43,523 bases of DNA from Microbulbifer sp. MI-G (GCF_030440425.1 NZ_CP098024.1:1-43523), one strand, 5' to 3'. Counted from the first letter of the stretch, positions 31,887-41,879 are shown. The notes: a model not told the origin generated them from the letters alone. Program-made: numbers and translations.

Positions 31887-34526
31887 ATGACAAGACAAGC
31901 ATCTATGGCCACCATGGTGGCCAACCTGGAACTCCGCTCCACCCAGTACAAGCGTGAAATGGCCCAGGTCAGCGCGCGCAATAAAGCGTTGGCGCGGGAC
32001 ATCAAAAACACCGCCGCCACCGGCGATATTTTTTCCCGCTCCATGCGCGGTGCGGCCCAGGGTGTGGCCTCTATTGATGGTCCTTTGGGCGGTGTGTCCG
32101 GTCGGGTCAGCGCCCTGAACGGTTTTCTGCACAGCGGTGCCGGGGCCTGGGCCCTGTTCGGTGCCGGTGTGGCCGGTGTGACGGCGGTGCTCTATAAAAG
32201 CATCCGTGCCGGTGAAGAGATGGAGCGGCAGCAGCTCAAGATTGAAGCGCTGCTCAAAGCCACCGGCGGGGTCTCGGGTCGTACTACGCAGCAACTGGAC
32301 CAACAGGCGCGCGCGGTAGCGCGGGCGACCCTGGCCAGTGTCAGTGGTATCCGCGATGCCCAGGGCGTGCTGCTGACATTCAGGACGGTGCAGGAAGAAA
32401 CTTTCGACCGTGCCATTGCCCTGTCACAGGATCTGGCCGCAGTGATGGGCGGTGACGCCAAGAGTGCGGCGTTGCAACTGGGTAAGGCGCTGGAAGAGCC
32501 CAGTGTCGGCCTTACCATGTTGCGCCGCGCGGGGGTCAGTTTTACCGAAGCGGAAAAGGCCCGGATCAAGACCATGACGGAGGCGGGCCGAGTTGCGCAG
32601 GCCCAGCGGTTGATTCTGGACAAACTGGCGCAGCAGGTGGGCGGTGCCGGTGCCGGAGAGGCTGGTGGTCTCACCGGTGCGGTGGATTCTTTGGGGCAAT
32701 CCTGGCAGGAATTTCTGGAGGAGTTCAATCGGACCACCGGTGCTACCGGTCTCGCCACCCGCACTATTCAGGGGCTTACCGGTGTGCTCGACGACTCGCG
32801 CGGTGTGGCCGAGGATACGGAAGCTGCGGTTACCGCCCTGGCCATTTTATTGGGCGGGCGCTTTGCCGGTGCTATCGGCAGGCAGGCGACGCAAATGGCG
32901 TTGTTGAATACGAATACCTACAAGGCCACGGTGCAGACCAATGCCCTGGGGCAGGTGATCGGGCGCACCACCATTGCCACCCGCGCTGCCGCCGTGGCCG
33001 CCACCGGATTAAAAAACGCCTTTGCGTTTCTGGGTGGCCCTGTGGGCGTGATTACTATCGCAGTGGCTTCACTGGTTGCCTGGAATGCTGCCCAACCCAC
33101 TACCGAACAAAAAGCGCAAAGTCTCACTGGCAGGATTGATGAACTGACCCGTAGTTGGAAAGAATTAACCAAAGCGCAGCGTATTAACCGGGAACAAAAG
33201 GTACTTGTTGATCGGGATGACCTTGCTGCACAACTTGCGCAACTTAAAAAACAGCGCGACTTGTTGCGCGATGGTGGCATAAAAGATGATACCCGTTTTG
33301 GTTATCAGGCGGCACTGGGCAACGAGCACCCGCGTGTACGGGAACTCAACGACCAGATTGATACGTTAAAGCAGAATCTCGATAGTGCCAATCAAAAGCT
33401 CGCCAATCTGGGTAAACCGAATCAACAGCGTTTTCAGGAGGAAGCCAAGGCGGCCTTCAAGGCGGCGCTGGAGCGGGAGGCGGTGGAACGGGCGCGGGCC
33501 GAGAACGCATTGCGGCAGGCGCAGGAGGCAGGTGCCGCTCAGCTGGCGCAACTGGACAGCTTTCTCGCCGACCAGCGTGGCAGGATCGATCTGGATCACG
33601 AAACGCGCCTGCAGCAGATTGCCGCTTTGCAGATCGCCGAGGAAGAGCTGCGCCGCCGCGGTTTCGATTCTTTGGAAACACTGCGGGAGGAATATAGCGT
33701 GCGGGAGACAGCCCGCTATCAGGCCGCGTTGCAGGCACTGCAGGCCGGACCCGGTGAAAGTGGGGGCGATCAGCCTGGGCCCGATGGTCTCACCGATGTG
33801 GAACGCCAGCGCATGGTCGCGCGTCTGCAAACCCTGCAGTTTTCCTGGCTTACGGAAATGGAGCAGCTGCAGGTGCAGCAGGACGAGGAGATGGCACTGC
33901 TCGACCAGGCCTATGCCAGCAAGCTGATCCAGCGTGATGAGTACGAGCGCTCTTTGTTCCAACTGGAGCAAAAGCATGCTAAGGCGCGGGAGAAACTGGA
34001 ACAGGCCAGTAGCAAGAACCGTTGGAAAGCATTTTCCGGTGCCATGGATATGATGCTGGGTATTTCCAATACCGGCAGTAAAAAACTGTTCAAAATCCAG
34101 AAAACCCTGAGCCTGGCCAAAGCTGTCGCTACCTTGCCCAGTGCGGTGATTGAATCCTTCCACAATTCCGGTGGTTATCCCTGGGGTATTCCCGCCGCAA
34201 CGGCGATGGCCGCAGCGGGTGCCGCACAGATTGCCCAGATCAAAAGCGCTAATTTTTCTGATGGCGGTAGCGCGGCAAACGTGAGTGGCGGGGCTACCGC
34301 TGCAACCCTGCCCAGTACTACCGGCGCCACCGCCGCGCGCTTGGATACCTTTGCTGACAATGATGCACCGCAACAGCCGCGCACCCAGGTAATTATCCAG
34401 ATTCAGGGTGATGTCGTCGGCGACAGCAGTGAACGATTTATAGAGGATCTTCGAACTGGGATTAGCAGTGGGGATCTGGTGATTATCGACAAAAATAGTC
34501 GGCAGGCGCAGGAACTGAGGGATTAA
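31887..34526 (+). CDS. Tape measure protein, 879 aa
   Basis: MATMVANLELRSTQYKREMA, then a long helical protein with hydrophobic segments (GAWALFGAGVAGVTAVLY, AFLGGPVGVITIAVASLVA) and coiled coils (EKHAKAREKLEQASSKN-like). Ends in glycine/alanine-rich text and QIQGDVVGDSSERFIEDLRT, as in lambda gpH. It sets tail length and later aids DNA entry. Confidence 0.9.
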   Translation: MTRQASMATMVANLELRSTQYKREMAQVSARNKALARDIKNTAATGDIFSRSMRGAAQGVASIDGPLGGVSGRVSALNGFLHSGAGAWALFGAGVAGVTAVLYKSIRAGEEMERQQLKIEALLKATGGVSGRTTQQLDQQARAVARATLASVSGIRDAQGVLLTFRTVQEETFDRAIALSQDLAAVMGGDAKSAALQLGKALEEPSVGLTMLRRAGVSFTEAEKARIKTMTEAGRVAQAQRLILDKLAQQVGGAGAGEAGGLTGAVDSLGQSWQEFLEEFNRTTGATGLATRTIQGLTGVLDDSRGVAEDTEAAVTALAILLGGRFAGAIGRQATQMALLNTNTYKATVQTNALGQVIGRTTIATRAAAVAATGLKNAFAFLGGPVGVITIAVASLVAWNAAQPTTEQKAQSLTGRIDELTRSWKELTKAQRINREQKVLVDRDDLAAQLAQLKKQRDLLRDGGIKDDTRFGYQAALGNEHPRVRELNDQIDTLKQNLDSANQKLANLGKPNQQRFQEEAKAAFKAALEREAVERARAENALRQAQEAGAAQLAQLDSFLADQRGRIDLDHETRLQQIAALQIAEEELRRRGFDSLETLREEYSVRETARYQAALQALQAGPGESGGDQPGPDGLTDVERQRMVARLQTLQFSWLTEMEQLQVQQDEEMALLDQAYASKLIQRDEYERSLFQLEQKHAKAREKLEQASSKNRWKAFSGAMDMMLGISNTGSKKLFKIQKTLSLAKAVATLPSAVIESFHNSGGYPWGIPAATAMAAAGAAQIAQIKSANFSDGGSAANVSGGATAATLPSTTGATAARLDTFADNDAPQQPRTQVIIQIQGDVVGDSSERFIEDLRTGISSGDLVIIDKNSRQAQELRD

Positions 34527-34528
34527 CC

Positions 34529-34921
34529 GTGTTTATTGCATTTACCCCCACGCGCCTGCACCCCGCCGGTCCCGGCAAGCTGGAAGCCGTCTTGAAACAG
34601 TACGACAGCGGTGCACCAAAGGTGGAGGGCAGGGAGCACAAGGCTCTGTCCGGGGCGACCGAAACCACGGTGTACCGTATTGAGCGGGAATACCAGTGCC
34701 GCACGGCCCCCATTACCCTGAGCCCTGCCGGGCTGGCGGTGTGGGATACGTTTGCAGCCAGTTGCGGTGCCGGTGAGTTTTTTACTTTCGATCCCTTCGG
34801 CACCGAAGCCGCACCGGACGCCCCCGGCACGGTGCAACTCAAGTTCCGCTCCTTCAAACAGCAGCGCCAGCCCGCCTGGCGCTTTGTGTTCAGTTTTACC
34901 ATTGTGGAAATCCTGGCCTGA
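34529..34921 (+). CDS. Minor tail protein (gpM-like position), 130 aa
   Basis: GTG start. IAFTPTRLHPAGPGKLEAVL, EREYQCRTAPITLSPAGLAV, FDPFGTEAAPDAPGTVQLKF. Follows the tape measure protein, like lambda gpM; final ATGA overlap with the tail-tip gene. Confidence 0.65.
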   Translation: MFIAFTPTRLHPAGPGKLEAVLKQYDSGAPKVEGREHKALSGATETTVYRIEREYQCRTAPITLSPAGLAVWDTFAASCGAGEFFTFDPFGTEAAPDAPGTVQLKFRSFKQQRQPAWRFVFSFTIVEILA

Positions 34922-37900
34922 TGCGTAACAACTCAGAACCCTTCGACCTGGCAAACCAGTCCCCCCAGCGCCCGCTGCGCCTGGTGGTGGAGATCGGCTA
35001 TGACCTGCCGCTGTATATTACCTCGCACCGGGATATACCCGGCCTGCCCGCCAATGCCATTCCCGGGGCCTTAAAAAAATGCTCGGCCACCAGCCAGCGC
35101 CTGTTGCCGGAGCAGGGCAGGGCGGAGATCGGCAGCATCCAGTTTGAGGTGGTGGATATTGCCGGCCAGCTCTCCTATGTACTGCGCGATGAACTGGAAC
35201 AGGGCAACGGTATCAAGGGCCGCAGTGTGCGCCTGTACCAGGGTTTTAGTGGTTTGGACTGGTCCGACTTCCGCCTGGAGCAAACCCAGATTGCCGAGGA
35301 ATCCGTTGCGTATAGCGAAGGGGTGTACCGGGTGCGCTGCCGGGATATCCAGCGGGAGATGCGCCGGGAACTGTTTGTACCCAACAGCACGCGCCTGGCT
35401 GCGGATTTTGCCAAAACCGCCAGCACCCTGCGGGTGTTCGACACCAGCCATTTTGAACCCAATCCCCATACCGCCGCCTATGGGGATGCCCCTAACCAAT
35501 CCGTGTATTACCTGAAAATCCAATACCAGGACGGCTTTGAAATTGTGCGCGCCAGTGGCAAAACCGCCAACCGTTTTACCGGCTGTGCCCGCGGCCTGTT
35601 CGGCACCTATGCCCGCGATCATGGGGTGCCCACCGACAACGACGACGAGCGCGGGATTGCGGTGGAGGAATTTATCTACCTGGAAGGGCCGGGCCCGCAA
35701 CTGGCCTATGCCCTGCTCACAGGTCTTGTACTCGGCACCAATCATACCTTGCCCGCTAATTGGCACCTGGGTATCGATCCCGCCCTGGTGGTGCGCGACG
35801 AGTTTGAACATATCGGCGCGGACTGGTACCAGCCCGGGGATCATAGCAAGGGTAAAATACTCAGATTTGACGGTCTGGAAAAAACCGACGGTAAACAGTT
35901 TATCGAGACCGAGATTAATTTATTGCTCGGTGCCTTTATGCCGGTCAATGCCGCCGGGCAGCTGGGCCTGCGCCGTATGGCCGGGGTACTGGCCAATGCC
36001 GCCACCGTGGCCACCATTACCGCGGACGAGGTTACCCGGGTCGGCGAACTGAAATACCACCTGGCCGGCGTGTGCAATGTATTTGCGATTCACTGGAGCT
36101 GGTTCGAGCAACCGGGCTTTGAGGGCAAATTCCTGCGTGCGAATAATTTGATTGATGCCGACTCCATTGCCGTACACGGCGAAGCCAAACCCCACACCCT
36201 GAAATTCCGCGGCCTGCACAACACCCGCCACACCTACACCACCATTAAAAACACCTTCGACGCCCTGCGCGATCGCTTTGCCGGCCCGCCGTTGAGCCTG
36301 CGCCTGCAACTGCTGCCCAGCAATAACGACCTGGAGGTGGGGGATATCGTCAGGGTCACCCTGCCGCAGTTGCGGGATCATTCACAGGAGGTGGCCGACG
36401 GTATTCTGGACCGCGCCATGGAAATCCAGCGCCTCAGTGTGGACCAGGTTTCCGGTGCGGTATCGGTGGACCTGTTTGGCAGCTACCAGTCCGCAGCAAT
36501 GATTGGTGATCAGCCTGACAGCACCGGTGCGGAACTGCCGGACAGCTGGTATAGCGCCGAAGGCACCGCCATGACCGCTGCCGGTGTCAGTATCGACAGC
36601 AGCGGGTTTTTAACTGCGGATGGCAGCTTGGCAGGCCATCTAGAACACCGCACCATTTACTACCACCTCGGCGACCTTACGATTCCAGCCGGGCGCACGC
36701 TCGCATTCAAAGACAATGTGGAGCTGCGCGTGCGCGGGGTACTACAAATTGACGGCACCTTGCGTGGCCAGCGCAGCGAACCCGGCAGGCTCACGATAGG
36801 GTTTTTGGGCACCTGCCGCGGCGGCAATGGGCGGGTGGTTGGCCATCGCCTGCCCATTGAGAAGAGTCGCGGCGAGATTCGCGCCGGGCGCAACTTTGTT
36901 ATGCCGCCGCTCAACATCACCAATGACGGTGGTGAGTTACAGGGCATTCCCGATAACTTGTGCGGGGCTGGCAACGCGCGAGGAGGCAATTCCTACCACT
37001 ATTTTCGTCAGCACGGCTTCGAGGAATACAAGCTGGCGGGATTGGGTGGTAGCGGTGGCAGCGGCGGCGCCGGCCTGGCGGTGATTGCCCGCGGCATTGC
37101 GTTTGGGGTGTCTGGAAAAATGATCACCTCTGGCAGCGATGGTGATCCCGGTAGCGGTATAGAGCCAAACCCCGTCCCCGGCGGTAGTGGCGGCGGCGGT
37201 GCGCCCGGTGGCGTCGTGCTGCTGGTGGACGGCACCGGCAATCCCATGCCGGTGCTCAGTAACAATAAATTGATTGCCTGCTACGGCCACAGTCCTGATG
37301 CCCCCGGCAGTGCCGGGCTGGGGGATCGCTGTCTCGGCACCAGTGCCGCGCGGCTTCTGTTCGTACCCAAATCCCGCACCCCCTACGACGACTACCAGGA
37401 CCCGGCCCTGGATCCCGGTGTGCAGCAGGCCATGGATGCCGCTGCCGAGGCCCGGGCCGATGCCACTGCCGCACTGGCGGATCTGGACAAGATCGCCGCG
37501 GATGGCTTGCTGCACCAGAGCGAAAAACTGCCGTTGGTGCGCGAGTACGCGCAACTGCTGGCCCAGCAGGCGGGGCTTGAAAACCAGGCCGACGGCGCCG
37601 GCCTGACCACGGAAAAAGCCGACTACAGCGGCAACCTGGCCGCGCTCACCAGTTATCTCGACGGCCTGATACCTGCCTGGAACAATACCAGCACAGATAC
37701 CCCCATCAGCCGCACGCTCTGGAACGCCAACTGGCAGGCGGCGTACCGTGCCCGCAACACCCTGCTGGACGCCATTGCGCAACAGGCCCGCGAAGCCGGC
37801 ATGCTCGGCGCCGCACTGCAATTTAAATGGGACCGCAGACCGCTGGGGTTAAGCTGGCCCACCAGTACAAACTATGCCGGCGGCAGCAAATATTCCTTTA

Positions 37901-38601
37901 ATGCCAGTGCCGGGCGCGGCTATCTGCACGTGCTGGCCAATGATGCCGAGGGCGGTGCCCGGGTGGGTCTTAACGGCCGCGAAGTGGGTGTGATGCGCGG
38001 TGACAATGGCGTTACCCAATGGTACAGCTTCCCGATCACGTTGGTGGCGGGCGTCAATGAGCTTTCCGTGTGGTCCAGTAGTGGTGACGGCGGCAGCTAC
38101 GGCGGCTTAGTGGCCACCCTCGGTGGCAGTGGTGACCCGGAGGCATTGCTGGATGCCTCCGTGGCCGACGCCAGGGCCGCCGCCGCCGAAGCTGCCGCAA
38201 GCGATGCCCGGGCCGATGCCACCGAAGCACTGGCCGACTTAAATACAATTGCCGCAGACGGCAAGTTGCATCCGGGGAAAAGCCCCGGGTTATCCGCGAG
38301 TACCACCAGCTGCTCGCGGAGCAGGCCGGTATTGAAAGCCAGGCGAACCGTTACGGTATTACCAGCGAGAAAACCGCTTACAGCGGTGCCATTACCGCCC
38401 TGTCGGATTATCTCGGCGGCACCGGCTGGGACAATACCGGCACGGTTACCACCATCAATCGCAGCACCTGGGATAATAAATGGCAGGGGGTCTATACCCA
38501 GCGACAGGCACTGCTCAATAAAATCGATCAGCTTGCCGGTTCCCAGGCAGACTGGGACAAAATCTACGGAACCAATAAACCGGAGGACGGTGCCACCGTA
38601 G
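34921..38601 (+). CDS. Tail tip / host-specificity protein, N-terminal part (frameshifted)
   Basis: Begins RNNSEPFDLANQSPQRPLRL; the first ~500 residues resemble phage tail-tip baseplate proteins (ILRFDGLEKTDGKQFIETEI, SWFEQPGFEGKFLRANNLI). After that come a beta-rich part and a Gly-rich stretch (GSGGSGGAGLAVIARG). Two copies of a coiled module (ADLDKIAADGLLHQSEKLPL) follow. At 38274-38277 a G4 instead of G5 moves the frame; residues after that are out of frame. Confidence 0.8.
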   Translation: MRNNSEPFDLANQSPQRPLRLVVEIGYDLPLYITSHRDIPGLPANAIPGALKKCSATSQRLLPEQGRAEIGSIQFEVVDIAGQLSYVLRDELEQGNGIKGRSVRLYQGFSGLDWSDFRLEQTQIAEESVAYSEGVYRVRCRDIQREMRRELFVPNSTRLAADFAKTASTLRVFDTSHFEPNPHTAAYGDAPNQSVYYLKIQYQDGFEIVRASGKTANRFTGCARGLFGTYARDHGVPTDNDDERGIAVEEFIYLEGPGPQLAYALLTGLVLGTNHTLPANWHLGIDPALVVRDEFEHIGADWYQPGDHSKGKILRFDGLEKTDGKQFIETEINLLLGAFMPVNAAGQLGLRRMAGVLANAATVATITADEVTRVGELKYHLAGVCNVFAIHWSWFEQPGFEGKFLRANNLIDADSIAVHGEAKPHTLKFRGLHNTRHTYTTIKNTFDALRDRFAGPPLSLRLQLLPSNNDLEVGDIVRVTLPQLRDHSQEVADGILDRAMEIQRLSVDQVSGAVSVDLFGSYQSAAMIGDQPDSTGAELPDSWYSAEGTAMTAAGVSIDSSGFLTADGSLAGHLEHRTIYYHLGDLTIPAGRTLAFKDNVELRVRGVLQIDGTLRGQRSEPGRLTIGFLGTCRGGNGRVVGHRLPIEKSRGEIRAGRNFVMPPLNITNDGGELQGIPDNLCGAGNARGGNSYHYFRQHGFEEYKLAGLGGSGGSGGAGLAVIARGIAFGVSGKMITSGSDGDPGSGIEPNPVPGGSGGGGAPGGVVLLVDGTGNPMPVLSNNKLIACYGHSPDAPGSAGLGDRCLGTSAARLLFVPKSRTPYDDYQDPALDPGVQQAMDAAAEARADATAALADLDKIAADGLLHQSEKLPLVREYAQLLAQQAGLENQADGAGLTTEKADYSGNLAALTSYLDGLIPAWNNTSTDTPISRTLWNANWQAAYRARNTLLDAIAQQAREAGMLGAALQFKWDRRPLGLSWPTSTNYAGGSKYSFNASAGRGYLHVLANDAEGGARVGLNGREVGVMRGDNGVTQWYSFPITLVAGVNELSVWSSSGDGGSYGGLVATLGGSGDPEALLDASVADARAAAAEAAASDARADATEALADLNTIAADGKLHPGKSPGLSASTTSCSRSRPVLKARRTVTVLPARKPLTAVPLPPCRIISAAPAGTIPARLPPSIAAPGIINGRGSIPSDRHCSIKSISLPVPRQTGTKSTEPINRRTVPP

Positions 38602-38636
38602 GCGCCACGGCTGCAGAGCGTGCGCAGTTTCGCACC

Positions 38637-39971
38637 ATGCGCCATACATTTATGGAGGATTTTTCCAGTGTGGAGTATCGCGAGTACTGGGTGAAAATCT
38701 CCGGATCCGGCACTATGAGTTACTACTCTGGCGGCTCCAGCCAAGTCGGTGGCGGTGCCGCCCGCCTCAACGACTATGTGGTAATGCGCCACCGGGATAA
38801 GGTGCCCTTTGATCCCGATAAACTGTATCGGATTGAAGTCCGTGTCTACTTCTACAACCACAGCGACACCACCCGGACCCTCTACGCGGGCCTGGCTGGC
38901 TTTGATGCCAATGGTAATTATTGCAATGCCAGCGGAGCGAACAGCACCGGCAACCAGCACTATGTGCTCGCTGCCAACCTGAACCTGGTAGGGCGGGGTT
39001 GGCAAAGGCTGGTGGCCTATGTCAAGGGCAATGCCAGCGGTAATGCCGTGTACAGTACCACTCGCGGCAGTAACCATATTGGCAACCCGGCCAAACTGCA
39101 GGCCAATGTGCGTTTTATCACCCCGATTTTTTACGGCAACCATTCCAACAAAACGGGAGACATGTTAATCGACTACGTCAAGATCGACGTGGTGGAAGTG
39201 CAGGACCAGCGCAACCTGCCGTTAATTCAGTCCGGTATTGCCAGCCTGCCCACCAGCTCCGCACTCTCCGCTGTGGATGCCGGCAGTACCGCCAGAATCA
39301 ACATTGCCGCCCACAACGTGCAATTCGGCTTCGGCACCATCAGTTACAACAGCGGCAGTATCAGCGGCTTGTCGTTCAGCCGAAAATACTATGTCTACTG
39401 CGATGACCCCGGCCCCAAAGGGGGTGCCGTCACCTATAAGGCCACCACCAACTACTCCAAACTCGCCGGTGGTACCTGGCGTCGGCAGATAGGCACCATC
39501 AGAACCCCTGCCAATGGCGGTGGCGGCACCATACCGGATGATCCCTGGTGCGTAGCGGCCGGCATCTGGCTGACAGAAAAGCTACAGGCGGATCACTGCA
39601 AAGCGGGGGATCTGATCGACTGCTGGGATGTGGGTGACAGCGATACCCACCTGGCACCCATTCACGAAGTAAAACCCCAGGACGAAGTGCCCTGTGTATT
39701 ACTCACCATGGCAAGCGGTGCCCAGGTGATCTGCAGCCGTGAAACCCCGGTGACAGACTCGCAAGGCACAGTATACGAAGCCCAGCATTGTCAGGGGGTA
39801 CAACTGGGTGTGTTGCATGAAGAGGAACCGCTTACCTGGGAAACCGTCGAGCGGGTGGAATGTGCCGGCCTGCACACCGTGTACAAGATCAGTGTGGGCA
39901 ATATCAGCTATGCCGCCGGTTTGGATTCCCGGCACCGGATTATTACGCACAACGGAGTGCATAAACCCTAA
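38637..39971 (+). CDS. Tail tip protein C-terminal part with Hint domain
   Basis: Coherent sequence from about 38278 (EKPRVIREYHQLLAEQAGIE) in the frame of this part; the ATG at 38637 is merely the first Met. Contains a beta-sandwich, carbohydrate-binding-like segment (HTFMEDFSSVEYREYWVKIS...). From the Cys in DPWCVAAGIWLTEKL to RHRIITHNGVHKP is a Hint-like domain: first Cys, SRETPV, terminal HN. Hint domains self-cleave; whether this one does is unknown. Confidence 0.75.
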   Translation: MRHTFMEDFSSVEYREYWVKISGSGTMSYYSGGSSQVGGGAARLNDYVVMRHRDKVPFDPDKLYRIEVRVYFYNHSDTTRTLYAGLAGFDANGNYCNASGANSTGNQHYVLAANLNLVGRGWQRLVAYVKGNASGNAVYSTTRGSNHIGNPAKLQANVRFITPIFYGNHSNKTGDMLIDYVKIDVVEVQDQRNLPLIQSGIASLPTSSALSAVDAGSTARINIAAHNVQFGFGTISYNSGSISGLSFSRKYYVYCDDPGPKGGAVTYKATTNYSKLAGGTWRRQIGTIRTPANGGGGTIPDDPWCVAAGIWLTEKLQADHCKAGDLIDCWDVGDSDTHLAPIHEVKPQDEVPCVLLTMASGAQVICSRETPVTDSQGTVYEAQHCQGVQLGVLHEEEPLTWETVERVECAGLHTVYKISVGNISYAAGLDSRHRIITHNGVHKP

Positions 39972-39986
39972 CAACAGGAGCATGGG

Positions 39987-40352
39987 ATGGTTGAATACAT
40001 ACAGGCCAGCGGTATCAGCAATGCCGGAGAAGACGAGCACTTTTACGAACTGACCACCGGCATCTATACCGGTGATATTGTGCGCATCGCACAGGTACGC
40101 AACCCAATCGATCTGGACCAGGACGGCAGCCCCGACCAGTTTGCCTACAAGATGATCGGTGCCTTCGTCACCACGGATAACCAGGTGCGCAGCAATGCTG
40201 CCGGCACACCCTGGCAAACACCGGGCAAGGTGGAAACCCTGCAGGCCTCCGCTGTTGCAGAGGGCACCGAGAATGAAGAGGTCAATAAAGGGGCCTGGCG
40301 CATGGAGTGCATCCAGCGCACAGTGAATTTGCGGGTGGTGATTGGGGAGTGA
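39987..40352 (+). CDS. Hypothetical protein after tail tip, 121 aa
   Basis: YIQASGISNAGEDEHFYELT, GDIVRIAQVRNPIDLDQDGS. Soluble, with no known family. Downstream of the Hint part, so it may be a partner or immunity-like protein, but that is speculative. Confidence 0.6.
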   Translation: MVEYIQASGISNAGEDEHFYELTTGIYTGDIVRIAQVRNPIDLDQDGSPDQFAYKMIGAFVTTDNQVRSNAAGTPWQTPGKVETLQASAVAEGTENEEVNKGAWRMECIQRTVNLRVVIGE

Positions 40353-40943
40353 AAGAGTTCCTGTTTGATCTGCCTGTCACCCTTGTATAAAAGCTTGTCT
40401 TCGCTGTCTATTACTTTGGAGATGGTATTCGGGATAGAAAATGAAAACACATATCATGTGGCAAAGAATTTATAAGCATCTCTGAAAATCACTGATTTTT
40501 GGCAAAAGACTATCATGCAGGAAAAATCCAAGATAATAGCGTAATACAATCCATTTTTTTAATCTCGAAGACCGTTATCACAAACTAAATGAACGCTATT
40601 CTATCGCTGAGCTAAATAAACTGGTTACTTGAGGAGACTTTCGTACTACTTTGAGTGAAGTTCGCATAAAGAACCTTAAGAGCAATGCTGGCAAAAATCT
40701 ATTCGATACGATTCGATACATTACATTACATTACAAAACGTTCGATGCCTTAATGATACTGGTACTATAAAGCCTGTACAATTTTCGAATGACGAGTTGG
40801 GGTTTCAAAAGATGTGTGAGAGGCAGCTGCGCTCCCATATTGTGGGAGAGTTTGTGATCTTTGGTTGGGTAACGCTGAAATTGAAGCTTGGCTCAGTCAT
40901 ATGAAAAGGGTGCATACCTGAATAAAAAAATGAGGAACTATAT
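40353..40943. other. 590-bp AT-rich stretch with decayed coding traces
   Basis: No intact gene. Short tandem repeats at about 40696-40737 (GATTCGATAC twice and ATTAC three times). Broken coding-like segments nearby (DTGTIKPVQFSNDELGFQKM; later GNAEIEAWLSHMKRVHT before a TGA at 40918-40920) suggest an eroded cargo gene. Confidence 0.5.
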
Positions 40944-41375
40944 ATGTTTAAACGATTATCTTTAACTCTCGCATTAGCAACCGTATTTACGAGTGCAAAT
41001 TCTTTTGCAGCAGATTGTGCAACTACGTGGAAAAGAGTTCCTATAGCGTGGGAAACTATTTACTCATATCGAAATGAATGTGCTTATTTTATCAAAACCT
41101 CTTACACAAATTATGACGGCGAAACTATCGAAGTAGAAGGTGCTGCTAGCTATGATACTTCTTGGAGTACTAATTTAGACAACGTTCGTTGTCCTGCCAG
41201 TTCTATAGGCCAAATAACCTACGCAAACATATCCAAACCGGAAAAAACAATAGACCCTGAATTTGGTCATATACCTTTGTTCTCAGCGGAATTAATAGTT
41301 AGAGAAGAAAGAGGGGAGCCGACAGAATGGGATTTAGTTAACGTCACTACTCCGCCAGGGTGTATTCCAAGGTAA
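40944..41375 (+). CDS. Secreted protein, 143 aa
   Basis: Signal FKRLSLTLALATVFTSANSF, mature start at A-DCATTW. Cysteines (DCATT, NECAYF, VRCPAS, PGCIPR) imply disulfides. Cargo gene near attP; function unknown. Ribosome binding site GAGGAACT. Confidence 0.7.
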   Translation: MFKRLSLTLALATVFTSANSFAADCATTWKRVPIAWETIYSYRNECAYFIKTSYTNYDGETIEVEGAASYDTSWSTNLDNVRCPASSIGQITYANISKPEKTIDPEFGHIPLFSAELIVREERGEPTEWDLVNVTTPPGCIPR

Positions 41376-41435
41376 TGTTACCAAAAGCCTGTTCACCACC
41401 TACATCAGGTTCGAGCTCTAGGTGGTAAATAAAAC

Positions 41436-41459
41436 GCCTCGCGTTTCGGCCCGAGGTTT
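41436..41459 (+). terminator. Weak intrinsic terminator
   Basis: CCTCG ... CGAGG around gtttcggcc followed by TTTCG. Closes the secreted-protein gene. Confidence 0.45.
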
Positions 41460-41545
41460 CGTATCTCACAGGATGCGCAGTTAGGCAGCTTTATTTTTTT
41501 GCTAGGGCCTATAAAGCTTTTTTAATACGATTCAGGATTTCACCT

Positions 41546-41570
41546 CTATGCGACAAATTTTGTCGCATAG
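41546..41570. repeat. 25-bp perfect palindrome (12-bp arms)
   Basis: CTATGCGACAAA-t-TTTGTCGCATAG. Far longer than expected by chance. Could be an operator, a hairpin or a recombination site. Directly precedes a decayed coding remnant. Confidence 0.8.
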
Positions 41571-41747
41571 CTTGTTGATGATGGACGGAATCAGAGCAAA
41601 GGGGACAAGGGTCCTGATGAATGGATGCCGTCTTATGAGCCAGTGCAGGAAATATATATTAAGCGGTTTATGGCAATTGTTGAGAAGTATGGGTTGCGCT
41701 TTTCGGAGCAAGAATCTGCCCAGATTTTGGAGCAGGTGAGAGAATAA
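41571..41747 (+). pseudogene. C-terminal coding remnant
   Basis: After the palindrome an open frame runs to TAA 41747 without a good start: GDKGPDEWMPSYEPVQEIYI then VEKYGLRFSEQESAQILEQV. Reads like the end of a real protein cut off by a rearrangement. Family not recognised. Confidence 0.5.
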
Positions 41748-41841
41748 AAAATAGGAACAAATTAAATGATGGAAGCTGGGGGTGGCCAGAATGCCAGGGA
41801 CGCTTCGTTATTTTTGGCAGTATTTTTTGGCAAGAATAAAA

Positions 41842-41871
41842 AAAGGCTTACAGCATTTAATGTAAGCCTTT
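41842..41871. terminator. Bidirectional intrinsic terminator beside attP
   Basis: AAAGGCTTAC / GTAAGCCTTT with a 10-nt loop, followed by a TGTTTTTATT run. Separates the cargo region from attP. Confidence 0.75.
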
Positions 41872-41879
41872 GTTTTTAT

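Noticed and set aside
33366..34373. 335-codon minus-strand frame opposite the tape measure gene
   Set aside because: Shadow of a GC-rich gene; translation rich in unlikely residues and no ribosome binding site.
38274..38290. Programmed frameshift in the tail tip gene
   Set aside because: The CCGGGG-AAAAG-CCCCGG stem includes the shift site itself, and the A-site tRNA would re-pair poorly; a missing base fits better.
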